Source: Sphingomonas lutea
GTDB taxonomy: Bacteria > Pseudomonadota > Alphaproteobacteria > Sphingomonadales > Sphingomonadaceae
Assembly (NCBI RefSeq): GCF_014396785.1
Contig: NZ_CP060718.1
Coordinates: forward strand, 2,353,655 to 2,417,654
Length of the DNA: 64,000 bases
Direction of reading: 5' to 3'
In this document: piece after piece, positions 1 to 7,526 of the stretch
Layout: every line of letters begins with the position of its first letter
Position numbering within the stretch: position 1 is the first letter of the stretch
Notes under the pieces: model-generated
The model's database searches: none
Told to the model about the DNA's origin: nothing
The model's input: the letters and a program-made list of their open reading frames with translations, nothing else
Program-made: the position numbers and the translations under genes

Positions 1-731
1 CCGGTGACGGCCAGCGCAATGAGCGAGATGGCCCAGATGCTGCAGGCGATTTCCTGGACGATCCAGTCGCGGCGGAAATCGCCCTCCGGCGCGGGACGGC
101 GGAACAAGGGGTTGAGCTGCAGGCCCGAATAACGTTCGACCACGAACTTGCGCAGGCGGCGCGAGAAGATCGACAGCGGACCGAGTACGCCAAAGCGGAG
201 CAACAGAAGCGCCGGCGAAATCAGCGCCACGATCAGCACCGCGGGCAGCGTCCACGGCTTCATCAACGCGAGCGGCAGATATTCGGGGTCGTCGATCGTC
301 CCGTAGTAGCACTTGGCGTGATGCTGGTTGTGGACGCCTTCGTAGATGAAGGACGGCACCAGCAGCGGCACCCCGACCAGCGCGTTCCAGGCGAGGCGGA
401 ACCCACGCACCGACCCACGCTTGAGATGCGTGAGCTCATGGATGAAGCTACCCGCGCGGTAGAGGGCAAGGATCGCCACGACCGCCGCCACGGCGACGAC
501 CCACGTCGGGCGGGCGGTGACCGCGATCGCCAGCGCGCCATAGCCGAGCGCCGCCGACGCAAGGAGATCGGTCCAGTAGATCCACGCTTTGGGCGCATTG
601 AGATCGCGCGTCAGGCTCGCCGCTTCGCGCAGCATCGCAGCATCGTCGCTGATCGGCATGACGCGCGCGGCGTCGCGCGGCCGATCGGCGGCGTCGAAAT
701 GTTCGCGTCGAAGAAGAGCGCTGCTGTTCAC
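1..731 (-). CDS. Fatty acid desaturase family protein (C-terminus beyond window)
   Basis: Reading the minus strand from a GTG at 731 gives an open frame that runs off the left edge, about 243 residues visible. An AAGGA Shine-Dalgarno lies five bases before the GTG. Two histidine boxes are visible: HELTH (codons near 440-430) and HNQHH followed by AKCYYG and DDPEYLPL (near 335-270). These are the first two iron-binding boxes of the membrane fatty acid desaturase family (PF00487); the third box would lie beyond the edge. Hydrophobic stretches before and after the boxes fit membrane helices. By family the role is oxygen-dependent insertion of a double bond into lipid acyl chains. The exact substrate (fatty acid, carotenoid or other) cannot be told from this fragment. 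It is divergent from the next gene, with about 130 bp between. Confidence 0.85.
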   Translation of the reverse strand, partial: MNSSALLRREHFDAADRPRDAARVMPISDDAAMLREAASLTRDLNAPKAWIYWTDLLASAALGYGALAIAVTARPTWVVAVAAVVAILALYRAGSFIHELTHLKRGSVRGFRLAWNALVGVPLLVPSFIYEGVHNQHHAKCYYGTIDDPEYLPLALMKPWTLPAVLIVALISPALLLLRFGVLGPLSIFSRRLRKFVVERYSGLQLNPLFRRPAPEGDFRRDWIVQEIACSIWAISLIALAVT

Positions 732-861
732 TGGAATCCTTGCCGAAACATACAGGATGGCGGGAGATAATGGCGCCATTGGGGCGAGTGAAGGGCCGAC
801 ACGGGCGAAACCGCCCTTCCGCCGGGTGGCGCGACCCGCCCTGGGCCGCTAGCCATCGCGC

Positions 862-2007
862 ATGAGCATGGCCCCGGTCAACCTTCGCGCGGTCGAAAGC
901 AAGGCCGACCTGCGCGCCTTCATCGACTTTGCCTGGCGCGTCTATCGCGATGACCCAGCGTGGGTGCCGCCGCTGAAGGACGAGGTGCGGGCGCTTCTGA
1001 CCCCAGGCAAGAATCCGTGGTTCGAACATGGCCGCGCCAAGCTCTGGCTGGCGACACGCGACGGCGAAATCGTCGGGCGTATCTCGGCGCAGGTCGACAA
1101 TCTGGTCCAGCAGCATATGGCGCCCGGCACGGGCCAGTGGGGCATGTTCGAAGCGCTCGACTCGGGGGCTGCGGCGGCGCTGATCGAGGCCGCCGAGGAG
1201 TGGCTGCGTGACCAGGGCATGACGCGCGCGCTGGGGCCGATCAGCATCTCGATCTGGGACGAGCCCGGGCTCGAGATCGAAGGCTTCGAAGAACCGCCGA
1301 CGGTCATGATGGGGCATCATCTTCCACACTATGCCGGCTGGATCACCGACGCGGGCTACGCCAAGGCCCGCGACCTGCTGACTTATGAGGTCAACATCGC
1401 CGACTGGCACAGCGAGCCGATCGCGCGGCTGATCGCGATGGGCCAAAAGAACCCGCGCATCCGCATCCGCACCGTCGACAAGGCGCGGTTCGATGCCGAA
1501 GCGCGCATCATCCTCAATCTTCTCAACGACGCCTGGTCGGACAATTGGGGGTTCGTGCCGCTGACCGAAAGCGAGATCGCTTATGCCGGCAAGAAGCTGA
1601 AGCCGATCATCTACGAAGAGCTGGTGCGGATCGCCGAATATGATGGCGAGCCGGTCGCGTTCATGATTACTTTGCCCGACATCAACGAGTTCATTCGCGA
1701 CCTCGACGGCAAGCTGTTCCCGTTCGGCTGGGCCAAGCTTCTGTGGCGCCTGCGCAACCCGCGGACGAAGCGCGCTCGCGTGCCGCTGATGGGGGTCGCC
1801 AAGAAGCTCCACGGCACGCGCCTGGCGAGCCAATTGGCGTTCATGCTGATCGAATTCATCCGCCGCGACGCGGTGGGCAAGTTCGGTATCCGGACGGGCG
1901 AATTCGGCTGGATCCTTGAGGACAATAAGGGAATGCTGTCGATCGCCGAACTGCCCGGCGCGCGGGTGAACCATCGCTATCGCATTTATGAAAAGGTGCT
2001 GACCTAG
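862..2007 (+). CDS. YghO-like GNAT-fold acetyltransferase family protein
   Basis: The product is 381 residues. The N-terminus (KADLRAFIDFAWRVYRDDPAW, then WVPPL, KNPWFEHG and GEIVGRISAQ) follows the pattern of the E. coli YghO family, a large, poorly characterised group with an N-acetyltransferase-like fold. The C-terminal half (VAFMITLPDINE, and FGIRTGEFGWILEDNKGM near the end) also fits that family. It is cytoplasmic, with no signal peptide or membrane segment. The ATG at 862 has only a weak ribosome site. The gene is divergent from the desaturase and convergent with exonuclease III. The biochemical substrate is not known for the family, so only the family assignment is firm. Confidence 0.75.
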   Translation: MSMAPVNLRAVESKADLRAFIDFAWRVYRDDPAWVPPLKDEVRALLTPGKNPWFEHGRAKLWLATRDGEIVGRISAQVDNLVQQHMAPGTGQWGMFEALDSGAAAALIEAAEEWLRDQGMTRALGPISISIWDEPGLEIEGFEEPPTVMMGHHLPHYAGWITDAGYAKARDLLTYEVNIADWHSEPIARLIAMGQKNPRIRIRTVDKARFDAEARIILNLLNDAWSDNWGFVPLTESEIAYAGKKLKPIIYEELVRIAEYDGEPVAFMITLPDINEFIRDLDGKLFPFGWAKLLWRLRNPRTKRARVPLMGVAKKLHGTRLASQLAFMLIEFIRRDAVGKFGIRTGEFGWILEDNKGMLSIAELPGARVNHRYRIYEKVLT

Positions 2008-2067
2008 CTCCTCCCCATCGCAGTCGAGCGTTCCCCCTCCCCACGATCTTCGCTCGCAGGGAGAAGC

Positions 2068-2844
2068 CTAATCGGCCAGTTCCACCCAGGTCGGCGCGTG
2101 GTCGCTGGCCTTCTCTTCCCCCCGCGCCCAGCGGTCGACCTCCGAGCCGCGCAGGCGGTCGGCGGCTTCGGGCGAGCACAGCAGATGGTCGATGCGAAAG
2201 CCCGCGTCACGTTGCCAGCAGCCGGCCGTATAATCCCAGAAGGTGTAGAGCCGCGGATCGTCGGGATGGAAGGCGCGCAGCGCGTCGGTCCAGCCCTGCG
2301 CCAGGATTCGCCGCCACATCTCACGCGTCTGCGGTTGCAGCAGGGCGTCGTGCTGCGTCGCCTTGGCGCTGAACACGTCGCGATCTTCGGGCACGACGTT
2401 CCAGTCGCCTGCAAGCACCACTGGCCGTTCCAATTCCAGCAACTCGGCAGCATGTTCGCGCAGCCGGTCCATCCAGCGCAGTTTATAATCGAACTTCTCG
2501 GTCCCGACCGGATTGCCGTTGGGCAGGTAGATCGACGCGACGATGAAATCGCCGACTTCCGCTTCGATATAGCGGCTGTGGCTGTCGTCCGGGTCGCCTG
2601 GCAGGCCGACGCGCCGCAGCTTGGGACCGTCACCGCGAGAAAGGATGGCGACGCCGTTGAACCCCTTCTGCCCGTGCCACACGGCGCCGTAACCCGCCGC
2701 CTCGATGTCGGCGATCGGCAGCGATTCATCGGCGCATTTCAGTTCCTGCAGGCAGGCGACGTCGGGTTTCTCACGGTCGAGCCATTCGACCAGCCGTGGA
2801 AGGCGCGCGCGGATGCCGTTGATGTTGAACGAGGCGATCTTCAT
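2068..2844 (-). CDS. xthA: Exodeoxyribonuclease III
   Basis: The product is 258 residues, the usual length for the ExoIII branch of the EEP (exonuclease-endonuclease-phosphatase) superfamily. Visible catalytic motifs are N7 in SFNINGIRARL, E34 in LQELKC, the YLPNG segment, GDWNVVP (Asp/Asn pair) and the terminal SDHAP (Asp-His). The family acts as an AP endonuclease and 3'-5' exonuclease/3'-phosphatase in base excision repair in the cytoplasm. The start MKIASFNINGIR is the canonical N-terminus. It lies 24 bp downstream of the XRE regulator on the same strand, so the two may be co-transcribed. Confidence 0.95.
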   Translation of the reverse strand: MKIASFNINGIRARLPRLVEWLDREKPDVACLQELKCADESLPIADIEAAGYGAVWHGQKGFNGVAILSRGDGPKLRRVGLPGDPDDSHSRYIEAEVGDFIVASIYLPNGNPVGTEKFDYKLRWMDRLREHAAELLELERPVVLAGDWNVVPEDRDVFSAKATQHDALLQPQTREMWRRILAQGWTDALRAFHPDDPRLYTFWDYTAGCWQRDAGFRIDHLLCSPEAADRLRGSEVDRWARGEEKASDHAPTWVELAD

Positions 2845-2867
2845 CGCCGCCGCTTAGCGGCTGCGGC

Positions 2868-3608
2868 CTAGCGGGGAAACAGCGCGAAGCCGCGCTCGGT
2901 CACGCGGTCGACGCACTCGCGATATTCGTCGAAGCAGGCTTCGCCCTTGCGCACAACGCCGACCACCATGTCCGATCGTGCCTCGGTCGACATCATGACG
3001 ATCGGCAGTGCCGAGGGAATCAGCTGCGCCCCCTGCCCCGCCGCCAGCGTGAGCAATATTCCGGTCATCCCGCCGCCGCTCGGACGATTGAGCAAAGCAA
3101 CACGATATTGCCCCTCGCTGATCGTCACTAGGTAGATCGCGCCCGACAGGTTGGGGAAGGAGACGAAGCCCCGTTGCTCATATTCGGCATCGGTGCGCGA
3201 CGCCTCGCTGAACACGAGATGCCCGTTGGCATCGTCCCAGCTAATCGAAGTCAGATAGGCGAATATTGCGCCGGGCTCGCTGAACGACGGACGCAGGGTC
3301 AGGTATGAGCCTTCCAGCCACTGCACCGCCGGGCGTGCATAGGCACCCATCGATTCGGGTGCGAACAGCCCCGGCGGCTGGGCAAGGTCTGCCTTGGGCC
3401 CGCGTAAGCTGGTTCCGAGCACATCTTCGATCCGCACCACCGTCGCCAGCGTGAACGGCCGGCGACCGGCCAGCGCCTTTTCGAGCGTCGACAGGCTGAC
3501 CCGTGCCTCATCCGCCAGCCACTGCCGCGACAGGCGCCGGCGCGCGAGCTCCTCGCGCACCCGCAAGGCGACCGATTCACTGCCCTCGACCGATAATTCG
3601 CTGTGCAT
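2868..3608 (-). CDS. XRE-family HTH transcriptional regulator
   Basis: The product is 246 residues from the ATG at 3608 (MHSELSVEG). Residues about 20-70 form a Cro/C1-type helix-turn-helix (ELARRRLSRQWLADEARVS, then LEKALAGRRPFTLATVVRIED), with the small-domain spacing typical of XRE proteins. The remaining roughly 170 residues are a sensory or dimerisation region that I do not recognise. A longer start at 3650 would translate a run of decamer direct repeats that looks like an operator, so I prefer the internal ATG. The targets are unknown; autoregulation is likely from the repeat. It precedes xthA on the same strand. Confidence 0.8.
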   Translation of the reverse strand: MHSELSVEGSESVALRVREELARRRLSRQWLADEARVSLSTLEKALAGRRPFTLATVVRIEDVLGTSLRGPKADLAQPPGLFAPESMGAYARPAVQWLEGSYLTLRPSFSEPGAIFAYLTSISWDDANGHLVFSEASRTDAEYEQRGFVSFPNLSGAIYLVTISEGQYRVALLNRPSGGGMTGILLTLAAGQGAQLIPSALPIVMMSTEARSDMVVGVVRKGEACFDEYRECVDRVTERGFALFPR

Positions 3609-3620
3609 GGACTCGCCCCG

Positions 3621-3660
3621 ATCGGCGCACATATCCGCACAAATCCGCACATTCCGTCAA
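3621..3660. promoter_or_regulatory. Helically phased decamer direct repeat, candidate operator
   Basis: Four consecutive 10-bp units lie just upstream of the XRE regulator start. Two are near-identical (ATATCCGCAC at 3631, AAATCCGCAC at 3641) and the outer two are degenerate (ATcggCGCAC, ATtCCGtCAa). A 10-bp period puts the same face of the helix forward, as in cooperative repressor binding. Binding by the adjacent XRE protein is inference. Confidence 0.45.
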
Positions 3661-3789
3661 CCGGCCAGCCCCAAAGGCGGCGCGCAAGGACGGCATTTGA
3701 AAAACTTGCCCGTGGCGGGACCGAAACGACCGGCGCATTAGGCCCGCATCTCATGTGGGGCATGAGGTCACGGACAAAGGGGAACGACG

Positions 3790-3894
3790 ATGCGTGTTTA
3801 CCGCGCAACGACCGGATTCAGCGGACTGGCCGCCGTTACGGCCATCCTGCTGACCGTCCAGCTGATCACGGGCGTTGGGGCCTTCCCGCTATGA
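3790..3894 (+). CDS. Small single-pass membrane peptide, 34 aa
   Basis: This short frame begins MRVYRATTGF and carries one hydrophobic segment (about residues 12-31: LAAVTAILLTVQLITGVGAF). A purine-rich ribosome site (AAAGGGGAACG) lies just before the ATG. Its TGA overlaps the ATG of the next gene in an ATGA junction, which supports real translation and coupling. No function is recognised. It could be a membrane-anchored leader peptide or a small membrane protein working with the two genes downstream. Confidence 0.5.
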   Translation: MRVYRATTGFSGLAAVTAILLTVQLITGVGAFPL

Positions 3895-4079
3895 GCCCGC
3901 TGTGGTCCGACATGGCGATTGCGCAGGCCGCGCGGGCGGCAGCGGTCGAACGCGGAGTCGTCCCCGCGGCGACTGCCGACACGTCGAAGCGTCCCGCCAA
4001 TGACAATCGCACGGGCCAGCCTGGCCGGCCCGCGCCCCGGCGGCCAATCCGCCGCTACGCACCGAGCTACGCGCTCTAA
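3891..4079 (+). CDS. Small basic hypothetical protein, 62 aa
   Basis: Translation starts at the ATG inside the ATGA overlap with the preceding peptide gene. The N-terminal part is helical and Ala-rich (LWSDMAIAQAARAAAVERG). The C-terminal half is Pro/Arg-rich and ends RRYAPSYAL. The phrase RPANDN followed by a basic tail is of a type I recall in many small sphingomonad proteins, but I know no function. It is followed after 14 bp by the secreted protein gene, so the three probably form one operon. Confidence 0.5.
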   Translation: MSPLWSDMAIAQAARAAAVERGVVPAATADTSKRPANDNRTGQPGRPAPRRPIRRYAPSYAL

Positions 4080-4093
4080 ACCTAGAGGAAAAA

Positions 4094-4714
4094 ATGACAC
4101 CACGATTCGTGAGCTTCGCGCTCGCGGCCGCGCTTGCGCAGGCGGTTTCCGCTTCCGTGACCACCGATCCGCAGCTCGACGCCGTCCGCACCGCCACCGC
4201 GCGCTTCAAGGACGTCAAGGTCGCCCTCGCCGAGGGCTATGTGCCGGCGCCCGGGAACATGTGCGAGACCAGCGCGATGATGGGCCGCAGCGGCCCGCCC
4301 GAGGCGATGGGCATCCACTACTTCCGGCCCGACCTGCTGGGGATCTCGGGGCCGCCTAGTCCGCGCGTCAGCGGGACCGGCACGCACACCGATTTCCTGA
4401 AACCGTCGATCCTGATCTACGAGCCGCAGGCGGACGGGTCACTGCAACTGGTCGCGGTCGAAAACCTGGTCTTCGAAAAAGCCTGGAAGGCGGCCGGCCA
4501 CAAGGCGCCGCCGACGTTCCACGGCGTGCCGTACGACCATATGGCGGACGACCCGTCCACCAAGGCCGACGAAGCGCACATGTTCGAGCCGCATTACGAC
4601 CGGCATGTCTGGGTGCATCGCGACAACCCCAAGGGGGTCTTTGCGCAATTCAATCCGAAGGTCAGCTGCGCCGCACAGGCCTCAACCCCGCACGCAGGGC
4701 ACTCGGGCCACTAG
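4094..4714 (+). CDS. Secreted hypothetical protein with His-rich conserved core
   Basis: The product is 206 residues, starting at an ATG preceded by AGAGGAAAAA. Residues 1-20 are a clear signal peptide (FVSFALAAALAQAVSA). The mature part contains GNMCETSAMMG, MGIHYFRPDLLG, SILIYEP, LVAVENLVFEKAW and a C-terminal HYDRHVWVHRDNPKG-type block. The layout (Met-Gly-x-His-Tyr, then a Leu-x-Tyr-Glu-Pro stretch, then Leu-Val-Ala-Val-Glu) resembles a widespread unnamed family of exported proteins seen in actinobacteria and proteobacteria; this is from memory. Two cysteines could form a disulfide. The many His residues suggest metal binding, which is inference. Its stop codon overlaps that of the convergent Fe-S carrier in CTAG. 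Confidence 0.7.
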   Translation: MTPRFVSFALAAALAQAVSASVTTDPQLDAVRTATARFKDVKVALAEGYVPAPGNMCETSAMMGRSGPPEAMGIHYFRPDLLGISGPPSPRVSGTGTHTDFLKPSILIYEPQADGSLQLVAVENLVFEKAWKAAGHKAPPTFHGVPYDHMADDPSTKADEAHMFEPHYDRHVWVHRDNPKGVFAQFNPKVSCAAQASTPHAGHSGH

Positions 4715-5043
4715 ACGCTGAAGCTCGATCCGCAGCCGCAGCCCGATTGCGCGTTGGGGTTGGTCACCTTGAAGGCGGCCCCGCCGAGATCCTCGACGAA
4801 GTCCACGGCCGACCCCTGGACGAGCTCGAGGCTGGTGGGGTCGACCACGAGCCGCACACCGTCGGTCTCGGCCACGGTGTCGTCGCCCTCGGCCTGCTCG
4901 GCGAGCTCGAACTTATAGGTGAAGCCGGCACATCCGCCGCCGTCGACCGCAAGTCGCAGGATCGCGGGCTTGCGCTGTCGTTCGGCAATCCACGCGACGC
5001 GCTTTGCAGCGCCTGGTGTCAGGCTGATGATGGGCTCGCTCAC
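4711..5043 (-). CDS. IscA/ErpA-family iron-sulfur cluster carrier
   Basis: From a GTG at 5043 the product is 110 residues, starting VSEPIISLTPGAAKRV, the usual A-type carrier N-terminus. The three conserved cysteines are present: GGGCAGF in the middle and CGCG near the C-terminus. The family delivers Fe-S clusters to apoproteins in the cytoplasm. An upstream in-frame ATG at 5103 would add 20 atypical residues and overlap the M23 gene, so the GTG is preferred. It follows the M23 peptidase on the same strand and is convergent with the secreted protein gene, sharing a CTAG stop. Confidence 0.9.
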   Translation of the reverse strand: MSEPIISLTPGAAKRVAWIAERQRKPAILRLAVDGGGCAGFTYKFELAEQAEGDDTVAETDGVRLVVDPTSLELVQGSAVDFVEDLGGAAFKVTNPNAQSGCGCGSSFSV

Positions 5044-5080
5044 ACGAGCGAGATAGGTGTGGAGAGCCGAAGCGGCAAGC

Positions 5081-6025
5081 TTAGCGGCGGGCGCCCGGTC
5101 CACCGATCGCCAGCGATTCCATCGCGTGGGTGTTCGACTTTTTCTGCATCGCGAGCACGTAGTCGGTCGACTTCATGAACGGGACCGGGTTCACTGCGCG
5201 ACCATCGATGCGCACTTCATAGTGCAGGTGGCTGCCGGTCGAACGGCCGGTCGAGCCCATGCGGCCGATCACCTGGCCGCGCGTCACGCGCTGCCCGGGG
5301 CTGACGGTCATTGATGCCAAGTGGCCGTAGCGCGTCTCGATGCCGCGGCCGTGATCGACCTTGACGAGATTGCCGTATCCGCCGCTGTTCCAGCCCGCTG
5401 CGCTGACGACCCCGTCGGCGGTGGCGTAGATCGGCGTGCCGATGGGACCGGACAAGTCGATCCCGGCGTGCATCGCTGCGCCGCCCTTGAACGGGTCGGA
5501 GCGGACGCCGTAGCCCGAGGTGAAAGCGGCGGTCTTGACCGGCTTGTCGGCCGGGACCGAAATCACGCCATCCTGGATTGAGTCCAGCTTCTTCCAGCTG
5601 TTGAAGAGCGCCTTGAAGGTCGCATTGCCGGCCTTTTCGAGCGGGCCGCCGCGGCCACCGTTGGCAGCCGGGTAAAAGCCCAGCTTGCGAAGCGAGGCAG
5701 GGTCGATGTCCTGGTCGACAAGGGCGGCGGCGAGCGCCATCTGGCGTTGCTCAATCGCCTGGACACGGCGTTCGGTTTCGGCGGTCAGTTCGGCAAGCTG
5801 CGCCGAATAATTTTCACCCGAAACGATCTTGGAAGTCAGTGCTGGGGAGGAAGTGATGATCCGGCCGACGGCGTAGCTCGACCAGGAAATGAGGGCGAAA
5901 AGCGCCGCGACGGCGACAATCTGGATCATCGCGGAAATGCGGAAACGGCGGAGCTTCGCACCATCGTGCACGAAGAATTCGCGATCACGGAACAGCCCCG
6001 TCGCTGCTGCCAGAACTTGCGTCAT
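5081..6025 (-). CDS. M23-family (LytM-type) metallopeptidase, membrane-anchored
   Basis: The product is 314 residues. Residues 30-53 form a single transmembrane helix, followed by a short coiled coil (about 72-105) and a C-terminal LytM domain. The zinc ligands are visible: H186 and D190 in HAGIDL, and H268 in SHLHYE (with H266), plus H235 in RYGHL. All catalytic residues are present, so it is probably an active DD-endopeptidase acting on peptidoglycan cross-links in the periplasm. The N-terminus (LFRDREFFVHDG) is typical of alphaproteobacterial M23 proteins. It is divergent from the serine operon. Confidence 0.92.
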   Translation of the reverse strand: MTQVLAAATGLFRDREFFVHDGAKLRRFRISAMIQIVAVAALFALISWSSYAVGRIITSSPALTSKIVSGENYSAQLAELTAETERRVQAIEQRQMALAAALVDQDIDPASLRKLGFYPAANGGRGGPLEKAGNATFKALFNSWKKLDSIQDGVISVPADKPVKTAAFTSGYGVRSDPFKGGAAMHAGIDLSGPIGTPIYATADGVVSAAGWNSGGYGNLVKVDHGRGIETRYGHLASMTVSPGQRVTRGQVIGRMGSTGRSTGSHLHYEVRIDGRAVNPVPFMKSTDYVLAMQKKSNTHAMESLAIGGPGARR

Positions 6026-6389
6026 GAACCCGCTCCAAACCTCTCGCCGCGTCGTTGGACGGCGCGAAAAAACCCATCGAAGTAAGGAGCTCCCCAGCCC
6101 CCGCTGACCGCCCGCGAATTGCCCATCGCCGGCTGACGAGGTGAACCTGTCCCAGCTTGGTTAACAAATTCAACCTCGGGTTCCGGCTTGCGGGATGAGC
6201 CGCGAGGTAACTGCGGTGAAACGTTTCGCCGGCGACGAAATCACGCATTTCCCAAGTGTTGTGCAGCGCAGCATTGCCGAAAAAGTGATTCTTTCGCGGC
6301 ACCGGTTGCGCGCTTGCGCCAAGCCGTTACAGCCGTCGGCGGGCCACGCCGTCCCAACGCGGCGCGTCCTCTCTGGAAGGAGAGCTGAT
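6026..6389 (+). promoter_or_regulatory. Intergenic leader before serC with hairpins, candidate cis-regulatory RNA
   Basis: This 364-bp divergent intergenic stretch holds no convincing gene; an in-frame extension of serC from 6195 has no family-like sequence. It contains an AT-rich patch near 6160-6172 (TTAACAAATT). Three potential RNA hairpins follow before the serC start: about 6304-6325 (GCGC arms), 6337-6351 (CGGCG/CGCCG) and 6369-6384 (CTCTC/GAGAG). The last masks part of the serC ribosome site. A serC RNA motif is known in Alphaproteobacteria upstream of serC (Rfam), and this position fits. I could not test the match. Confidence 0.4.
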
Positions 6390-7526
6390 TTGGTTGAACG
6401 TCCCGCGGCGCTGCCGGCGCGCCCATATTTTTCGTCCGGCCCGTGCGCCAAGCCACCCGGCTGGCGCCTCGATCTTCTCGATACCGCATCGCTTGGCCGG
6501 TCGCATCGCGGCGCGGCGGGCAAGCCACGCCTGGCCGAAGCGATCGAACGGACCCACGCGCTCCTGCAGCTTCCCGCGGATTATCGGCTTGGGATCGTCC
6601 CCGCGTCCGACACCGGGGCGATGGAAATGGCGATGTGGTCGCTGCTCGGGACCCGTCCTGTGACCATGCTTGCCTGGGAAAGCTTCGGGGCCGGCTGGGT
6701 CACCGATGCGGTCAAGCAGCTCGGGCTCGATGCCGAGGTGCGGACCGCCGACTATGGCGAGATTTCGGACTTGGGCGGAATCGCGCCCGATCGTGACCTG
6801 GTGTTCACCTGGAACGGCACGACCAGTGGCGTGCGGGTCCCCGATGCGAAGTGGATTTCGAGCGACCGGACGGGGCTCTCCATTTGTGACGCGACATCGG
6901 CCGCCTTTGCGCAGCCGATCGACTGGTCGAAAATCGATGTCGGCACCTTCAGCTGGCAAAAGGCGCTCGGCGGGGAAGCTGCGCACGGCATGATCGTGCT
7001 TAGCCCGCGCGCGATCGAGCGGCTCCAAAGCACGCCGGCGCCGCGCCCGCTGCCGAAGATCTTTCGGCTGACCAAAAGCGGCAAGCTGATCGACGGCGTC
7101 TTCCGCGGCGAAACGATCAACACGCCATCGATGCTCGCGGTCGAAGACTGGCTGGTCGCGCTTGATTGGGCCGAGGGAATTGGCGGCCTCGATGCGCTCA
7201 TCGCGCGTGCCGACGCCAATGCCGCGGCGCTCGACCTTTGGGTGCAGTCGTCGAACTGGATCGACCATCTGGTGAGCGATGCCGCCATTCGCTCCAACAC
7301 GTCGGTCTGCCTGCAGTTCGTCGACCGTAGCGACCCTGTGGCGAACGCTGCTCGACAAAAGGCACTGGTGAAGCTGCTCGAACAGGAAGGCGCGGCGTTC
7401 GACATCGGCGCTTATCGCGATGCGCCGCCGGGTCTTCGCATCTGGTGCGGCGCAACCGTCGACACCGCCGACATTCAAGCACTCGGACCCTGGCTCGACT
7501 GGGGATGGGAGGAGACAGGCAAATGA
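6390..7526 (+). CDS. serC: Phosphoserine aminotransferase
   Basis: The product is 378 residues from a TTG at 6390 (encoding VERPAALPARPYFSSGPCAKPPGW after the first codon). A strong GGAAGGAG site lies seven bases upstream. The N-terminal YFSSGPCAKPPGW and the mid-region TWNGTTSGV, SICDATSAAF and FSWQKALGGEAAHG (the PLP-binding lysine is in QKALGG) are characteristic of the alphaproteobacterial SerC type. It converts 3-phosphohydroxypyruvate to phosphoserine with glutamate in the cytoplasm. It heads an operon with the RidA-like gene and serA through ATGA overlaps, so the two serine enzymes are co-expressed. An upstream hairpin covering the SD may regulate it. Confidence 0.95.
   Translation: MVERPAALPARPYFSSGPCAKPPGWRLDLLDTASLGRSHRGAAGKPRLAEAIERTHALLQLPADYRLGIVPASDTGAMEMAMWSLLGTRPVTMLAWESFGAGWVTDAVKQLGLDAEVRTADYGEISDLGGIAPDRDLVFTWNGTTSGVRVPDAKWISSDRTGLSICDATSAAFAQPIDWSKIDVGTFSWQKALGGEAAHGMIVLSPRAIERLQSTPAPRPLPKIFRLTKSGKLIDGVFRGETINTPSMLAVEDWLVALDWAEGIGGLDALIARADANAAALDLWVQSSNWIDHLVSDAAIRSNTSVCLQFVDRSDPVANAARQKALVKLLEQEGAAFDIGAYRDAPPGLRIWCGATVDTADIQALGPWLDWGWEETGK

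Noticed and set aside
448..1974. Long minus-strand open frame of 508 codons opposite the acetyltransferase
   Set aside because: It is antisense to a clear YghO-like gene, rich in Arg/Asp/His shadow codons and without domains; long antisense frames are expected at this GC content.
6195..6389. N-terminal extension of serC from an upstream ATG
   Set aside because: The extra 65 residues match no SerC N-terminus and the TTG at 6390 has a strong SD at ideal spacing.
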